From contig NZ_JRFE01000017.1 in NCBI RefSeq assembly GCF_000756305.1, positions 62,001-126,000 of the forward strand: a stretch of DNA of 64,000 nucleotides, given 5' to 3'. The notes under the pieces were generated by a model that was not told where the DNA came from, did no database searches, and saw nothing but the letters and a program-made list of their open reading frames with translations. Origin of the DNA: Myxosarcina sp. GI1 (lineage in GTDB: Bacteria; Cyanobacteriota; Cyanobacteriia; Cyanobacteriales; Xenococcaceae). Of this stretch, positions 38,292 to 46,956 are shown in pieces; the first letter of the stretch is position 1, and each line of letters opens with the position of its first letter. The position numbers and the translations under genes were made by a program.

Positions 38292-38378
38292 AAGGTGCTT
38301 ATTTATCGCCAACATTATTCGCTTTGGTATAACTGAATGACGGTGACCATCGCGATCGCCTACAATCATTCCAAAATT

Positions 38379-39041
38379 TCAACTAGCAGCATTAATAATC
38401 TGTCGTGCAGCTTCAGGCAAATTTTCGACTGCGATTTCTGGCTGAGGATAAACTGCTAAATAATCTTTTTCTAACTGTCTGACAAAAGCAGTTTTCATGC
38501 CAGCAAGTTTAGCTCCTGCAATATCCCAGGCATGAGCGGCAACCAGCCAAACTTTTTCTAAATTGTCGGTGTGAATCATTTCATATACAGCCCTATGGGG
38601 TTTAGTTTTAGCGATCGCATCACAAGAATAAATTTCGCTAAAATAATTTTTTACTGCCGCTCGTTCCAATAACTTATTAGTAGCTTCTTGGCTGCCATTA
38701 GTTAGTGCAACTATTTTCCAGCCCGCATCGCTTAACATTGCAAACGCTTCTTTTGCCCCAGGCTGCAAATCTAGCTCGCTAAATGTTTTCATAACTCGAT
38801 CTAGTTGCGCGGAATTTGGCTCAATATCGAGCAGTTTGAGAGTACGGGGTAATTCTGCCTGCAAAATCTCTTTGAGAGGCTGATACTCACCTGCATGAGA
38901 AAAGGCAAAAGCATCACGTAATGATTGAGCAAACCAGAGTTCTAGAGCATAGGGAGGCGCACCCAACGCAATAAGCTGCTGTCGGGGTTTTTCCAATGAA
39001 AAACTAGTGCCGATGATATCGAAAACTACAATTCCCGTCAT
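38379..39041 (-). CDS. HAD-superfamily hydrolase, haloacid dehalogenase type II-like
   Basis: 220 residues with HAD motifs in order: motif I VFDIIGTSF with the nucleophile D8, motif II LTNGSQEATNK, motif III lysine in IAKTKPHRAVYE and motif IV VAAHAWDIAGAKLAGM. The AHAWDI form and length fit the L-2-haloacid dehalogenase type II group, whose true substrate in cyanobacteria is usually untested. It ends the short minus-strand pair with a small unknown gene 21 bp upstream. Confidence 0.85.
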   Translation of the reverse strand: MTGIVVFDIIGTSFSLEKPRQQLIALGAPPYALELWFAQSLRDAFAFSHAGEYQPLKEILQAELPRTLKLLDIEPNSAQLDRVMKTFSELDLQPGAKEAFAMLSDAGWKIVALTNGSQEATNKLLERAAVKNYFSEIYSCDAIAKTKPHRAVYEMIHTDNLEKVWLVAAHAWDIAGAKLAGMKTAFVRQLEKDYLAVYPQPEIAVENLPEAARQIINAAS

Positions 39042-39062
39042 TATGATGCTCTTTATTTAATA

Positions 39063-39353
39063 TTATTTGGCTTCTGCTAGCAACGAGCTAGCAATCTGTT
39101 GACGTTCCTCAGATAAACTCGATCGAGATTCTGGTTTACCACTGCGCCGATACCAGTATCTAGCATTGCTTAAATCTCCCTCTTTGCGGTGTAGGTATGC
39201 ATGAACCCAAGCACTATCCTTATCGCCAACAGTATCGATAGTTTTGTGAGAACGATGCCAGTCTTCTTGATAGTCGTACCATAATGCCTGTAGTGCGAGA
39301 GGATAATTCTTTATCTGTTGCGGAGTTAACTGCAAAAATTCTTCGATAGTCAT
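39063..39353 (-). CDS. Conserved small hypothetical protein
   Basis: 96 residues: an N-terminal MTIEEFLQLTPQQIKNYPLAL, then a helical region with many aromatic and His residues (ALWYDYQEDWHRSHKTI, WVHAYLHRKEGDLSNARYWYRR). The second half resembles a TPR-like helical pair (AHAYLHRKEGD...ARYWYRRSGKP type). It is 21 bp upstream of the HAD gene on the same strand. Function is unknown. Confidence 0.65.
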   Translation of the reverse strand: MTIEEFLQLTPQQIKNYPLALQALWYDYQEDWHRSHKTIDTVGDKDSAWVHAYLHRKEGDLSNARYWYRRSGKPESRSSLSEERQQIASSLLAEAK

Positions 39354-39420
39354 AGTAATTAGTCAAAATATAAAAAATCGATCGGACAAGATATCCTATA
39401 CTTATCATTTTGGTAGCAAT

Positions 39421-40014
39421 ATGTGGAAATTTCACGGCGAACTTCTAAAAGGCGATCGCTTTCACAAAATTTCAATCTTTGCTGATGATAAGCAGCTCGC
39501 TTACTCTGAGGTAATCGAACTATGGCAAAACAACAGTAGCTTTCGCGATTTTTTTAGCTCTTTATTAGCTAATGCTCCTTTTGCAGCTTACTTTTGGGAA
39601 ACTCTACCAGTTACTAAGTCTACTGTAGAAAGGAAATTTGAGTTTGTATTAGCAAACAGTCCTCAGTTAGCTCAAATCAATCCCGATCCTAGTGATTTTG
39701 AGCGATACTTTAGTTCGGCAGAAAAAGAAATTGTCACCTTTCCCAATTTGGGTAATGATGCGTTACTAATCGTACCGTTACCTATTGCCGATCGCTCTGC
39801 CTATCCCCATCTCGCTGCTTTTATTCGCGAAGCACCCAAATCTCAACAGCATTTATTATGGCAAACGATTGGTAAAGAACTAAAACAAAAGCTTAACCAA
39901 CAACCTGTCTGGGTTAGCACGTCGGGGTTGGGAGTATCCTGGCTGCATGTCAGATTAGATTCTTCTCCTAAATACTATTGTTTCGAGCCGTATAAAAGCG
40001 CGATCTATTTTTGA
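39421..40014 (+). CDS. DUF6940-like hypothetical protein
   Basis: A 197-residue protein without signal peptide or membrane segment. It has features of a small conserved family: EVIELWQNNSSFRDFFSSLL, FAAYFWETLPVT, and a C-terminal WVSTSGLGVSWLHVRLDSSPKYY. The function is unknown. It is divergent from the HAD/small-gene pair and convergent with ribD. I name the family from memory of its pattern, so treat that label as tentative. Confidence 0.65.
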   Translation: MWKFHGELLKGDRFHKISIFADDKQLAYSEVIELWQNNSSFRDFFSSLLANAPFAAYFWETLPVTKSTVERKFEFVLANSPQLAQINPDPSDFERYFSSAEKEIVTFPNLGNDALLIVPLPIADRSAYPHLAAFIREAPKSQQHLLWQTIGKELKQKLNQQPVWVSTSGLGVSWLHVRLDSSPKYYCFEPYKSAIYF

Positions 40015-40138
40015 AGCTAATAGTTTTTGCTTCGCTATCAAGATTGAATTTTATCTTTCAAAATAAGGCAAAAATGTTGTACAAAACTATTTGAGGTAAA
40101 TTCGTTAAAGTCTATGTATTTTGTCTCTCAATAATTAT

Positions 40139-41239
40139 TTACTGTAAATAACCTTCGACCAAAATATCTGCATCCACGTTTTCAACAGTTACTCTTTCTA
40201 ACTTAAGGGTTTCAGTCATTTTAGTTAAACCCAAATCTCCTATTGGAGAAGGTGCAGTTACGCCACCAATAATTTTAGGAGCGATAAATGCCATGACTTT
40301 TTGCACTGCGCCGTCGGCGATCGCTTTTGCTGCCAGAGTTCCGCCACATTCCCACAATACTTGAGATACTTCTCTGTCATACAAATGCTGCATTACAGTT
40401 CTAGGTGTAAGTTTATCTAGTTCGATGACTTCTACGCCGCGATCGCTTAGCTGAGTTTTTAGTGTGGGGTTAGAATTTGGTTCGGTAAAGACTAATGTAG
40501 GAGCGATATTAGTTTGCCAGAGATTGCATTGGTTGGGTAAATCCAAACTGCGACTCATTACTACTCTTAGCGGATTTCGGTCGCTTATACCGTGTGTAGT
40601 TAATTGTGGGTTATCTTTGCGTACCGTATTGCCGCCAATAATTACGGCATCACAGACATCTCTAAGCTGATGCACTAGATGACGCGAGGCTTTACCGCTT
40701 ACCCAGGCACTATGACCGCTAGTAGCAGCAATTTTACCGTCTAGGGTCATGGCATATTTTAGGATACCAAAAGGCTGATGGTAGAGCGTTCGATGAATAA
40801 AAGCCTCGTTGAGTTGACGACAGGCAGTTTCTTCTACCCCAACTACTACCTCTATGCCAGCATCGCGTAATTTGGCAATTCCACCTCCTGAAACTCGACT
40901 GTCGGGATCTACCATCCCCGCTACTACTTTGGCAATACCTGCATCTATTAGAGCTTCGCTACATGGTGGAGTTTTTCCATAATGATTGCAGGGTTCGAGG
41001 TTGACATATATCGTCGCACCTCTAGCTAGTTCTCCTGCCGCCTGTAGGGCAAAAACTTCAGCATGGGGTTGTCCTGGTGCTGGATGAAATCCCTCGCCAA
41101 CAATTTTGCCATCTCTGATAACTACTGCACCTACCATTGGATTGGGTGAAGTTCTTCCCTTCGCACGACTGGCTAACTCCAAGCATTTTTGCATCATCAA
41201 ACTTGCCTGTTTGGTTTCAAAGTTGAATTCTTGATTCAT
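40139..41239 (-). CDS. ribD: Bifunctional riboflavin biosynthesis protein RibD
   Basis: Carries the deaminase and reductase steps of riboflavin synthesis. The N-terminal deaminase (1-145) has the zinc site H59-x-E61 (PHAEV) and C84/C93 in EPCNHYGKTPPC. The C-terminal reductase (about 150-366) has KYAMTLDGKIA, VIIGGNTVRKDNPQLT and PLRVV. The length of 366 is standard. I looked for an FMN riboswitch in the short upstream region and did not see one. It is divergent from the MshEN-like gene. Confidence 0.94.
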   Translation of the reverse strand: MNQEFNFETKQASLMMQKCLELASRAKGRTSPNPMVGAVVIRDGKIVGEGFHPAPGQPHAEVFALQAAGELARGATIYVNLEPCNHYGKTPPCSEALIDAGIAKVVAGMVDPDSRVSGGGIAKLRDAGIEVVVGVEETACRQLNEAFIHRTLYHQPFGILKYAMTLDGKIAATSGHSAWVSGKASRHLVHQLRDVCDAVIIGGNTVRKDNPQLTTHGISDRNPLRVVMSRSLDLPNQCNLWQTNIAPTLVFTEPNSNPTLKTQLSDRGVEVIELDKLTPRTVMQHLYDREVSQVLWECGGTLAAKAIADGAVQKVMAFIAPKIIGGVTAPSPIGDLGLTKMTETLKLERVTVENVDADILVEGYLQ

Positions 41240-41324
41240 ATACTGCGATCGCTTTACTAAAATTCGTTTATTATCAAAAATATTAAAACTTGAATGCGAT
41301 CTCGATCGGCTATTTACTGCGATC

Positions 41325-41346
41325 GTAAGACTAATTTTAGTCTTAC
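41325..41346. promoter_or_regulatory. Perfect palindrome between ribD and the MshEN-like gene
   Basis: GTAAGACTAA (41325-41334) and TTAGTCTTAC (41337-41346) are perfect inverted copies separated by TT. It is centred about 55 bp before the MshEN-like start and could be an operator for either divergent gene. Confidence 0.45.
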
Positions 41347-41389
41347 ATTACCAGTACCATTGATTAAAAAACCTTTATCAATTTTTTAA

Positions 41390-41932
41390 ATGGTATTTAT
41401 GAGTGGTAAAGCTACGCATTCGAGCAAAGTTTCGTCTCCTCGACTTTTCCTGCCAAAACGCTTGGGAGTAGTTTTACGCGAAGCCGATCTGGTTACTAAA
41501 ACAGAGATTAAAACGGCGTTAGAATACCAGAAAATCTATCCTAATATGCGCTTGGGAGAAATCTTAGCCATACAGGGTTGGATTAAACCAGAAACTGTGG
41601 AATTTTTTGCTGAAGAGTGGCAGCAGTTAATCGAACAAACCTACAGGAAACCTATAGGGCATTATTTACAACAGGCAGCGTTGTTAGAAGCAGAACAAAT
41701 CAAGCGAGTTTTAGAAGAACAAAAGCACACGGGATATAAATTTGGTTCGACGGCAATTTTACAAGGATATCTCAAGCCAAAAACGCTAGATTTCTTTTTA
41801 AAGTATTTATTTCCTGAAGAGCTAAATCAGTCTCATCTAAGAAGTAAGAAAAGTTTGGCGCAAAGCAGACGCAGACAAAGACAGCTTCTGGCTCAAATTT
41901 TAGAACGAAAGCATAATCCCTGGAAAAAATAG
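41390..41932 (+). CDS. Stand-alone MshEN-like double-repeat protein
   Basis: 180 residues with two tandem units of about 60. Each unit begins with an MshEN-type half-motif: RLGVVLREADLVTKTEI...LEYQ (24-47) and RLGEILAIQGWIKPETV (54-70), then PIGHYLQQAALLEAEQI...LEEQ (88-111) and KFGSTAILQGYLKPKTL (117-133). MshEN modules sit at the N-terminus of pilus/secretion ATPases and bind c-di-GMP. The spacing of conserved L, G and Q fits, but some positions deviate (D or A for the first Gly). No ATPase domain is attached. ATG at 41399 is an alternative start. Binding of c-di-GMP is inference. Confidence 0.55.
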   Translation: MVFMSGKATHSSKVSSPRLFLPKRLGVVLREADLVTKTEIKTALEYQKIYPNMRLGEILAIQGWIKPETVEFFAEEWQQLIEQTYRKPIGHYLQQAALLEAEQIKRVLEEQKHTGYKFGSTAILQGYLKPKTLDFFLKYLFPEELNQSHLRSKKSLAQSRRRQRQLLAQILERKHNPWKK

Positions 41933-42115
41933 CAGTCGATACCAATTTGTTTATTATCTGCCAATTGGGGTGTTATATCAGTACGGAGTAGTGAGGGTTG
42001 AAGAAAAAGGAAACAAAGCTAACAAGCATTGACACAATAGCTACAGCAGTTAATCGCTGGTTATGTTTAAAATAAAACAACAATCTCTCTCTACTCAGTA
42101 ATCGAACAACCTAAT

Positions 42116-43606
42116 ATGCTACAAGCTCCTGTCGCCAAAACTACCAACCGAGAACTAACAAAACTTGCTATAGATTTGATTCGACAGGCTGGTTGTGAAT
42201 ACGGCGATATTCGTATTGGTAATTACCGCCATCAAAATCTATCAGCTAGAGATCGCTCTTTAAAACAACTTTCTGATAACGTTAGTTCTGGTTTTGGAGT
42301 TAGGGTTTTACTAAATGGCGCATGGGGTTTTGCTGCTTCCTATCAAAAAACTCCTCAAGAAGTTACGAGAATTGTCAATTTAGCTATACAAACTGCCAAA
42401 GGAAGCCATTTGACTCAGCAAGAACCAGTCAGATTAGTTCCCGTAGCGGCATATCAAGATAAATACGTTACGCCAATTAAAATCGATCCGTTTGATATTT
42501 CCATAGGAGAAAAAGCCGAACTTTTGTTAGAAATCGCCGATAAATTGTTGGCTTATGGCGATCGCGGGATTAAAAAAGCGTCTTCGTTTTTACGCTTCAC
42601 TAGAGAAGACAAACTTTTTGCCTCTACTATTGGTTCTGTTATCGAACAAACCATTTATCGTAGCTATGCTGGTATGAGTTGTACTGCTATTGGTAATGGG
42701 GATGCTCAAAGTAGAAGTTACGAACTGCCGCCATTAAATGTAGGCTACGAACATATCGACAAACAAAACCTGTTAGCTAATATCGATCGCATTGCTACTG
42801 AAGCGATCGCCAAATTAAACGCTCCCGAATTAACTGCCGATACCGAAACTACACTAATTCTCAAACCAACTAATTTGTTTTTAACTATTCATGAGTCTGT
42901 AGGACATCCTACCGAACTCGATCGCGTATATGGCTATGAGGCTAATTTTGCTGGAACGAGCTTTGCTACTACCGATAAATTAGGTAAATTACAGTATGCT
43001 GCCCCCTGGGTTAATTTTGTTGCCGATCGCACTCAACCCCAGGGACGCAGTACGATGGCTTATGATGATGAAGGCGTACCCGCACAAGAATGGTACGTAG
43101 TTAAAGATGGTATTCTCAACGACTATCTTACCGACCGAGAAACGGCATTTCGTTTGGGACGCGATAGCAGTAATGGTAGTGCTTTTGCTGATAGCTGGTC
43201 TAGTATTCCTATGGTTCGCATTCCCAACCTTAGTTTGGAACCAGGTAAAGCTGGCGGTAGTCATACGGCAACTCTCGCTGAGATGATTGCCGATACGGAA
43301 GATGGAATTTTAATCGACGGCATCGGTAGTTATTCCATCGACCAACAGCGACGCAACTTTCAGTTTGGTGGCGATGCTTTTTGGCAAGTCAAACAGGGCA
43401 AGGTAGTGGGAATGCTAAAAAATGTTACCTATCACAGTATGACTACGGACTTCTGGAATAGCGTTGATGCGATCGGCAATAAGTCGGAGTGGATGCAGTG
43501 TGGTACGAATATGTGTGGCAAAGGCGAACCCATACAAATCGCTCAGATGACTCATGGATGTGTACCAGCTCGCGTCCGCAATATTAAAGTTGGTAGAAGT
43601 TCTTAA
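42116..43606 (+). CDS. tldD: TldD/PmbA family metalloprotease TldD
   Basis: TldD pairs with TldE (PmbA) to cut unfolded or modified peptides in the cytosol. The 496-residue protein has the family zinc motif HESVGH (259-264), with GYEANFAGTSF following and the glycine-rich core LIDGIGSYSIDQQRRNFQFGG later. The C-terminus has CGTNMCGKGEP, typical of the family. The TldE partner is not in the window. It is convergent with an SRP RNA gene just downstream. Confidence 0.9.
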   Translation: MLQAPVAKTTNRELTKLAIDLIRQAGCEYGDIRIGNYRHQNLSARDRSLKQLSDNVSSGFGVRVLLNGAWGFAASYQKTPQEVTRIVNLAIQTAKGSHLTQQEPVRLVPVAAYQDKYVTPIKIDPFDISIGEKAELLLEIADKLLAYGDRGIKKASSFLRFTREDKLFASTIGSVIEQTIYRSYAGMSCTAIGNGDAQSRSYELPPLNVGYEHIDKQNLLANIDRIATEAIAKLNAPELTADTETTLILKPTNLFLTIHESVGHPTELDRVYGYEANFAGTSFATTDKLGKLQYAAPWVNFVADRTQPQGRSTMAYDDEGVPAQEWYVVKDGILNDYLTDRETAFRLGRDSSNGSAFADSWSSIPMVRIPNLSLEPGKAGGSHTATLAEMIADTEDGILIDGIGSYSIDQQRRNFQFGGDAFWQVKQGKVVGMLKNVTYHSMTTDFWNSVDAIGNKSEWMQCGTNMCGKGEPIQIAQMTHGCVPARVRNIKVGRSS

Positions 43607-43632
43607 AATAGCTTGAAGCTCGCTATTATTGG

Positions 43633-43728
43633 CGATTCGGAGTTCGCGCCTGTCATAAGCATCCCGTATTGCTGCTACTTTCCAGTCCTGACAAGGTTTG
43701 GGCGTTATAACCGCACGAGTCCGAATCG
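43633..43728 (-). ncRNA. ffs: Signal recognition particle RNA (4.5S, small bacterial type)
   Basis: Read on the minus strand, the RNA starts CGATTCGGA and ends TCCGAATCG, a perfect 9-bp closing helix. The apical part contains GTCAGGACTGGAAAGTAGCAGC split as the conserved SRP domain IV: GTCAGG, GGAA tetraloop region and AGCAGC, flanked by the ACGGGATGC and ATGACAGG strands. This is the universal Ffh-binding site. The length of about 96 is normal. It lies 49 bp downstream of the M48 protease gene on the same strand. No protein gene overlaps it. Confidence 0.9.
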
Positions 43729-43776
43729 TTTTTATCCTAACACATTAGTGGCTAGAAAAGTTTTCAAAACGAGAAA

Positions 43777-44649
43777 TTACCAGTTACGCCAGCCACCTTT
43801 GGTTTCTTGAAGCTTATTGCTCTCGCCGCCGCCTTGAATTATAGTTTGATATTGAGCGGAACTAGCCCAACGCTGAATTTCTCTAGCGCGAATTACGGGA
43901 ACTGGATGGGTTAGTTGAGCCGTTTGTGCGGTTTGTAGTAGCTCGCCCAGGCTGTTTTTGGCAATGTCGTCGTAAGATTTAGCCTGTTCGATAAAGGCAT
44001 CTAAGTTTAGCTGAGGAGCGAGAGTAGGGGAACCCCCTGCTAATTTCATCAATACCGACATAATAGTTCTCGGCTCTTGTACGGCTAATAAAGCGGCGCG
44101 ATCGCAGCTAAATTCAGCACATCGAATCCACTGCATCATTTGCTCCTGTAGGGATTGAGCTAAAACCGTTCCCCAAGTTGGCAAGAGATTGGCAGCCAAA
44201 ACCATAATATTAGCTATGGTCAAATAAACTCCGTGTTCGCACTTGAGATGCCCCAATTCGTGGGCAATTACCGCCTGAATTTCTTCGGGGGTCAGCATCT
44301 CTATCAAAGAGGTGTGCAGCATGATAAAGGGCTGCTTGCCGCGCATGGCAAAAGTATAGGCGTTGGGAACGGGATTTTGCTGTACGTATAGCTGTGGTGG
44401 TTCGAGGTCGAGAATTTTACAGGCTTCTAATAATAGTTTGTGTAATTCTGGTAGCTGTTTCTCGCTGACTAGGACGCTAGAAGCAATATTGTTGAGATAG
44501 AAAAACTGTTCGGCAACCGAACCGAGTAGGCTGCGTATAGCAATATCTAATCCAGGCACTTGTTTTAAGGCTGTAGTCGCCTGTAGATCTAGCGGATGGC
44601 GAAAGCGATCGGCTCTCAAGCCTATTAAAGTTTTTTTACTTAAGTCCAT
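43777..44649 (-). CDS. M48 family zinc metalloprotease
   Basis: A 290-residue membrane-associated peptidase. The zinc motif is HELGHLKCEHG with a likely third ligand in EFSCDRAALLA. Upstream, FAMRGKQPFIMLHTSLIEMLTPEEIQAVI is typical of M48/HtpX-like enzymes; one hydrophobic segment (IANIMVLAANLLPTW) follows the zinc site. It is 25 bp behind clpX on the same strand, so it probably belongs to the tig-clpP-clpX quality-control run. Confidence 0.88.
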   Translation of the reverse strand: MDLSKKTLIGLRADRFRHPLDLQATTALKQVPGLDIAIRSLLGSVAEQFFYLNNIASSVLVSEKQLPELHKLLLEACKILDLEPPQLYVQQNPVPNAYTFAMRGKQPFIMLHTSLIEMLTPEEIQAVIAHELGHLKCEHGVYLTIANIMVLAANLLPTWGTVLAQSLQEQMMQWIRCAEFSCDRAALLAVQEPRTIMSVLMKLAGGSPTLAPQLNLDAFIEQAKSYDDIAKNSLGELLQTAQTAQLTHPVPVIRAREIQRWASSAQYQTIIQGGGESNKLQETKGGWRNW

Positions 44650-44674
44650 TGAGCAATTGATTAATGTTTAATTT

Positions 44675-46012
44675 TTAAGCAGACTCGGGTTTGGGGTAAG
44701 AAGTAGGATGAACTAGCAATTCGGCAGTAGAACGTTTTTCTACCATTTCTTTAGTAATAGTACAGCGACCAACATCCTTACGCGAAGGCAGTTCGTACAT
44801 TACTTCCAACATCAATTCTTCAACAATACCTCGCAAGGCTCTCGCTCCAGTTTTACGGCGGTAAGCTTCTTTGGCGATCGCTCTGATGGCATCTTCAGTA
44901 AATTCTAACTGGATATTGTCCATCCCCAGCAGTTTTTGATACTGCTTGACTAGGGCATTGCGGGGTTTGGTCAAAATCTGTACTAGAGTATCTTCGTCAA
45001 GAGATTCCAAGGCAGCGGTTACGGGGATACGACCGACAAATTCGGGAATCATGCCAAATTTGACCAAGTCGTCTAATTCTAATTTTTGCAAGATATCGGC
45101 AGTGCGTTTTTCTTTGGAAGGTAGGGTTTCTCCCTGTTGGATAAAGCCCATAGATTTTTTACCGATGCGGCGTTCTACCACCTTATCTAAACCGACAAAT
45201 GCCCCACCGCAGATAAAGAGAATATTTTTGGTATCGATTTGAATACAGTCTTGATAGGGATGCTTTCTACCTCCTTGAGGCGGAACGTTGGCTACCGTAC
45301 CTTCCAACATTTTTAACAGAGCCTGCTGTACTCCTTCACCCGACACATCGCGAGTAATAGAGGGATTTTCACTTTTGCGAGCAATTTTATCGATTTCGTC
45401 GATATAAATAATTCCTCGTTGGGCTTCTTCCACATCTAAATCGGCAACTTGTAGCAACCGTAGCAAAATATTTTCTACGTCTTCTCCGACATATCCTGCT
45501 TCGGTGAGAGTGGTGGCATCGGCTACGGCAAAGGGAACCTGTAATATTCTTGCTAGAGTTTGTGCCAATAGAGTTTTACCACAGCCAGTTGGACCGATAA
45601 GCAGAACATTTGATTTTTGTAGTTCTACGGCATCGTCTTTATCGCGACCGCCATTAGTAAGACTGAGACGCTTGTAGTGATTGTACACTCCAACTGACAG
45701 AACCTTTTTAGCTTCTTCCTGTCCGATGACGTGTTCGTCCAGACAGTTTTTAATTTCTATAGGTTTGGGTATATCGTCAAAGGTCATGCCGCCAGAGCGT
45801 GATTTTCGTTTGGGCTTAGTTTCTCCTCCATTAGGTACGGAAGGAGCCGACATAACTGCTCCTTCCTCCATCAACTCCTCATCTAAAATCTCGTTACATA
45901 ACTCTACGCATTCATCACAAATATACACCCCTGGACCTGCGATTAATTTTCTGACTTGTTCCTGTGATTTGCCGCAAAACGAACATTTTAAATGGGAGTC
46001 GTATTTAGACAT
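44675..46012 (-). CDS. clpX: ATP-dependent Clp protease ATPase subunit ClpX
   Basis: AAA+ unfoldase that feeds proteins to ClpP. The 445 residues contain the zinc-binding domain [11 protein letters not shown]...[10 protein letters not shown] (10-40), Walker A GPTGCGKT, pore loop GYVGEDVE, Walker [11 protein letters not shown] and the RKHP loop. It follows clpP by 35 bp; together with tig this is the conserved cyanobacterial order tig-clpP-clpX. Confidence 0.96.
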   Translation of the reverse strand: MSKYDSHLKCSFCGKSQEQVRKLIAGPGVYICDECVELCNEILDEELMEEGAVMSAPSVPNGGETKPKRKSRSGGMTFDDIPKPIEIKNCLDEHVIGQEEAKKVLSVGVYNHYKRLSLTNGGRDKDDAVELQKSNVLLIGPTGCGKTLLAQTLARILQVPFAVADATTLTEAGYVGEDVENILLRLLQVADLDVEEAQRGIIYIDEIDKIARKSENPSITRDVSGEGVQQALLKMLEGTVANVPPQGGRKHPYQDCIQIDTKNILFICGGAFVGLDKVVERRIGKKSMGFIQQGETLPSKEKRTADILQKLELDDLVKFGMIPEFVGRIPVTAALESLDEDTLVQILTKPRNALVKQYQKLLGMDNIQLEFTEDAIRAIAKEAYRRKTGARALRGIVEELMLEVMYELPSRKDVGRCTITKEMVEKRSTAELLVHPTSYPKPESA

Positions 46013-46047
46013 TTATACCTCTAGATATCTAATATGAACTGAATTAT

Positions 46048-46722
46048 TTAGGTAGTTAATTCTGCCGTTACCGACTTAGAAATCATGCGATCGATTAGAC
46101 CATATTCTTTAGCTTCCTCAGAAGACATATAAAAATCTCTTTCGGTATCGGCAGCTATCTTGTCAAAAGGTTGACCTGTATGTTCGGCAATTAGTTCGTT
46201 AAGTCTTTGTTTGATGTAAAGAATTTCTCTTGCCTGAATTTCAATATCTACTGCTTGTCCCTGCGCTCCACCTAATGGTTGGTGAATCATAATTCTAGAG
46301 CTAGGAAGTGCCATGCGTTTTCCTTTGGTGCCTCCCGATAGCAAAAAAGCACCCATGCTGGCAGCAATACCATAACAGATTGTTACTACATCGGGTTGAA
46401 TTTGCTGCATTGTGTCATAGATTGCCATTCCCGCATAAACAGAGCCGCCTGGAGAGTTGATATAGATTTGAATGTCTTTTTCTGGGTCTTCGGCTTCTAG
46501 ATAAAGTAATTGTGCCACTATAGAGTCGGCAACTTTATCATCGATTGCCGTACCTAAAAACACAATTCTCTCTCTTAAAAGACGAGAATAAATATCAAAT
46601 GCTCGTTCGCCAATACCCGATTGCTCGACGACCATAGGAATGACATTATTTTCTGTAAAAAGCGACTGTATTTTTGGTCGGTTTTTACTGGAGAAACTGT
46701 AGTGTGAATGCGATTCTAGCAT
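46048..46722 (-). CDS. clpP: ATP-dependent Clp protease proteolytic subunit (clpX-linked paralogue)
   Basis: A ClpP subunit with the triad S122 (GIAASMGAF), H147 (IMIHQPLGG) and D196 (TERDFYMS). The reading frame starts at 46722 and adds a 29-residue extension before MVVEQSG; an internal ATG at 46635 would give the usual 195 residues. Extended N-termini occur in the cyanobacterial ClpX-linked ClpP, so I keep the long form, but the start is uncertain. It lies 234 bp behind tig, where it may have its own promoter. Confidence 0.92.
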   Translation of the reverse strand: MLESHSHYSFSSKNRPKIQSLFTENNVIPMVVEQSGIGERAFDIYSRLLRERIVFLGTAIDDKVADSIVAQLLYLEAEDPEKDIQIYINSPGGSVYAGMAIYDTMQQIQPDVVTICYGIAASMGAFLLSGGTKGKRMALPSSRIMIHQPLGGAQGQAVDIEIQAREILYIKQRLNELIAEHTGQPFDKIAADTERDFYMSSEEAKEYGLIDRMISKSVTAELTT

Positions 46723-46956
46723 AGGTTTGTGAGGGGAGATTTGTCGCGGTAATTTATAATAAATTTACTTTTTTCGATTTTTCTTAATTTTAAAAAACTG
46801 AAAACTCAGTCGATGTCTATTAACTATTATGCCTCACACTCTATAGTTAGCGGATAAAACTATTCCTTGGGATATCTACCCTTATGACTATTAAAAGACT
46901 GAGATAAAATATTGCAGCTCGACTGAGACAATGGCAAATCACATAAACATATAGAT

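Noticed and set aside
41240-41389. FMN riboswitch before ribD
   Set aside because: The spacer is too short and lacks the conserved FMN element; only a palindrome is present.
43613-43810. Plus-strand open frame of 65 residues
   Set aside because: It overlaps the SRP RNA gene and the M48 protease end and has no protein-like features.
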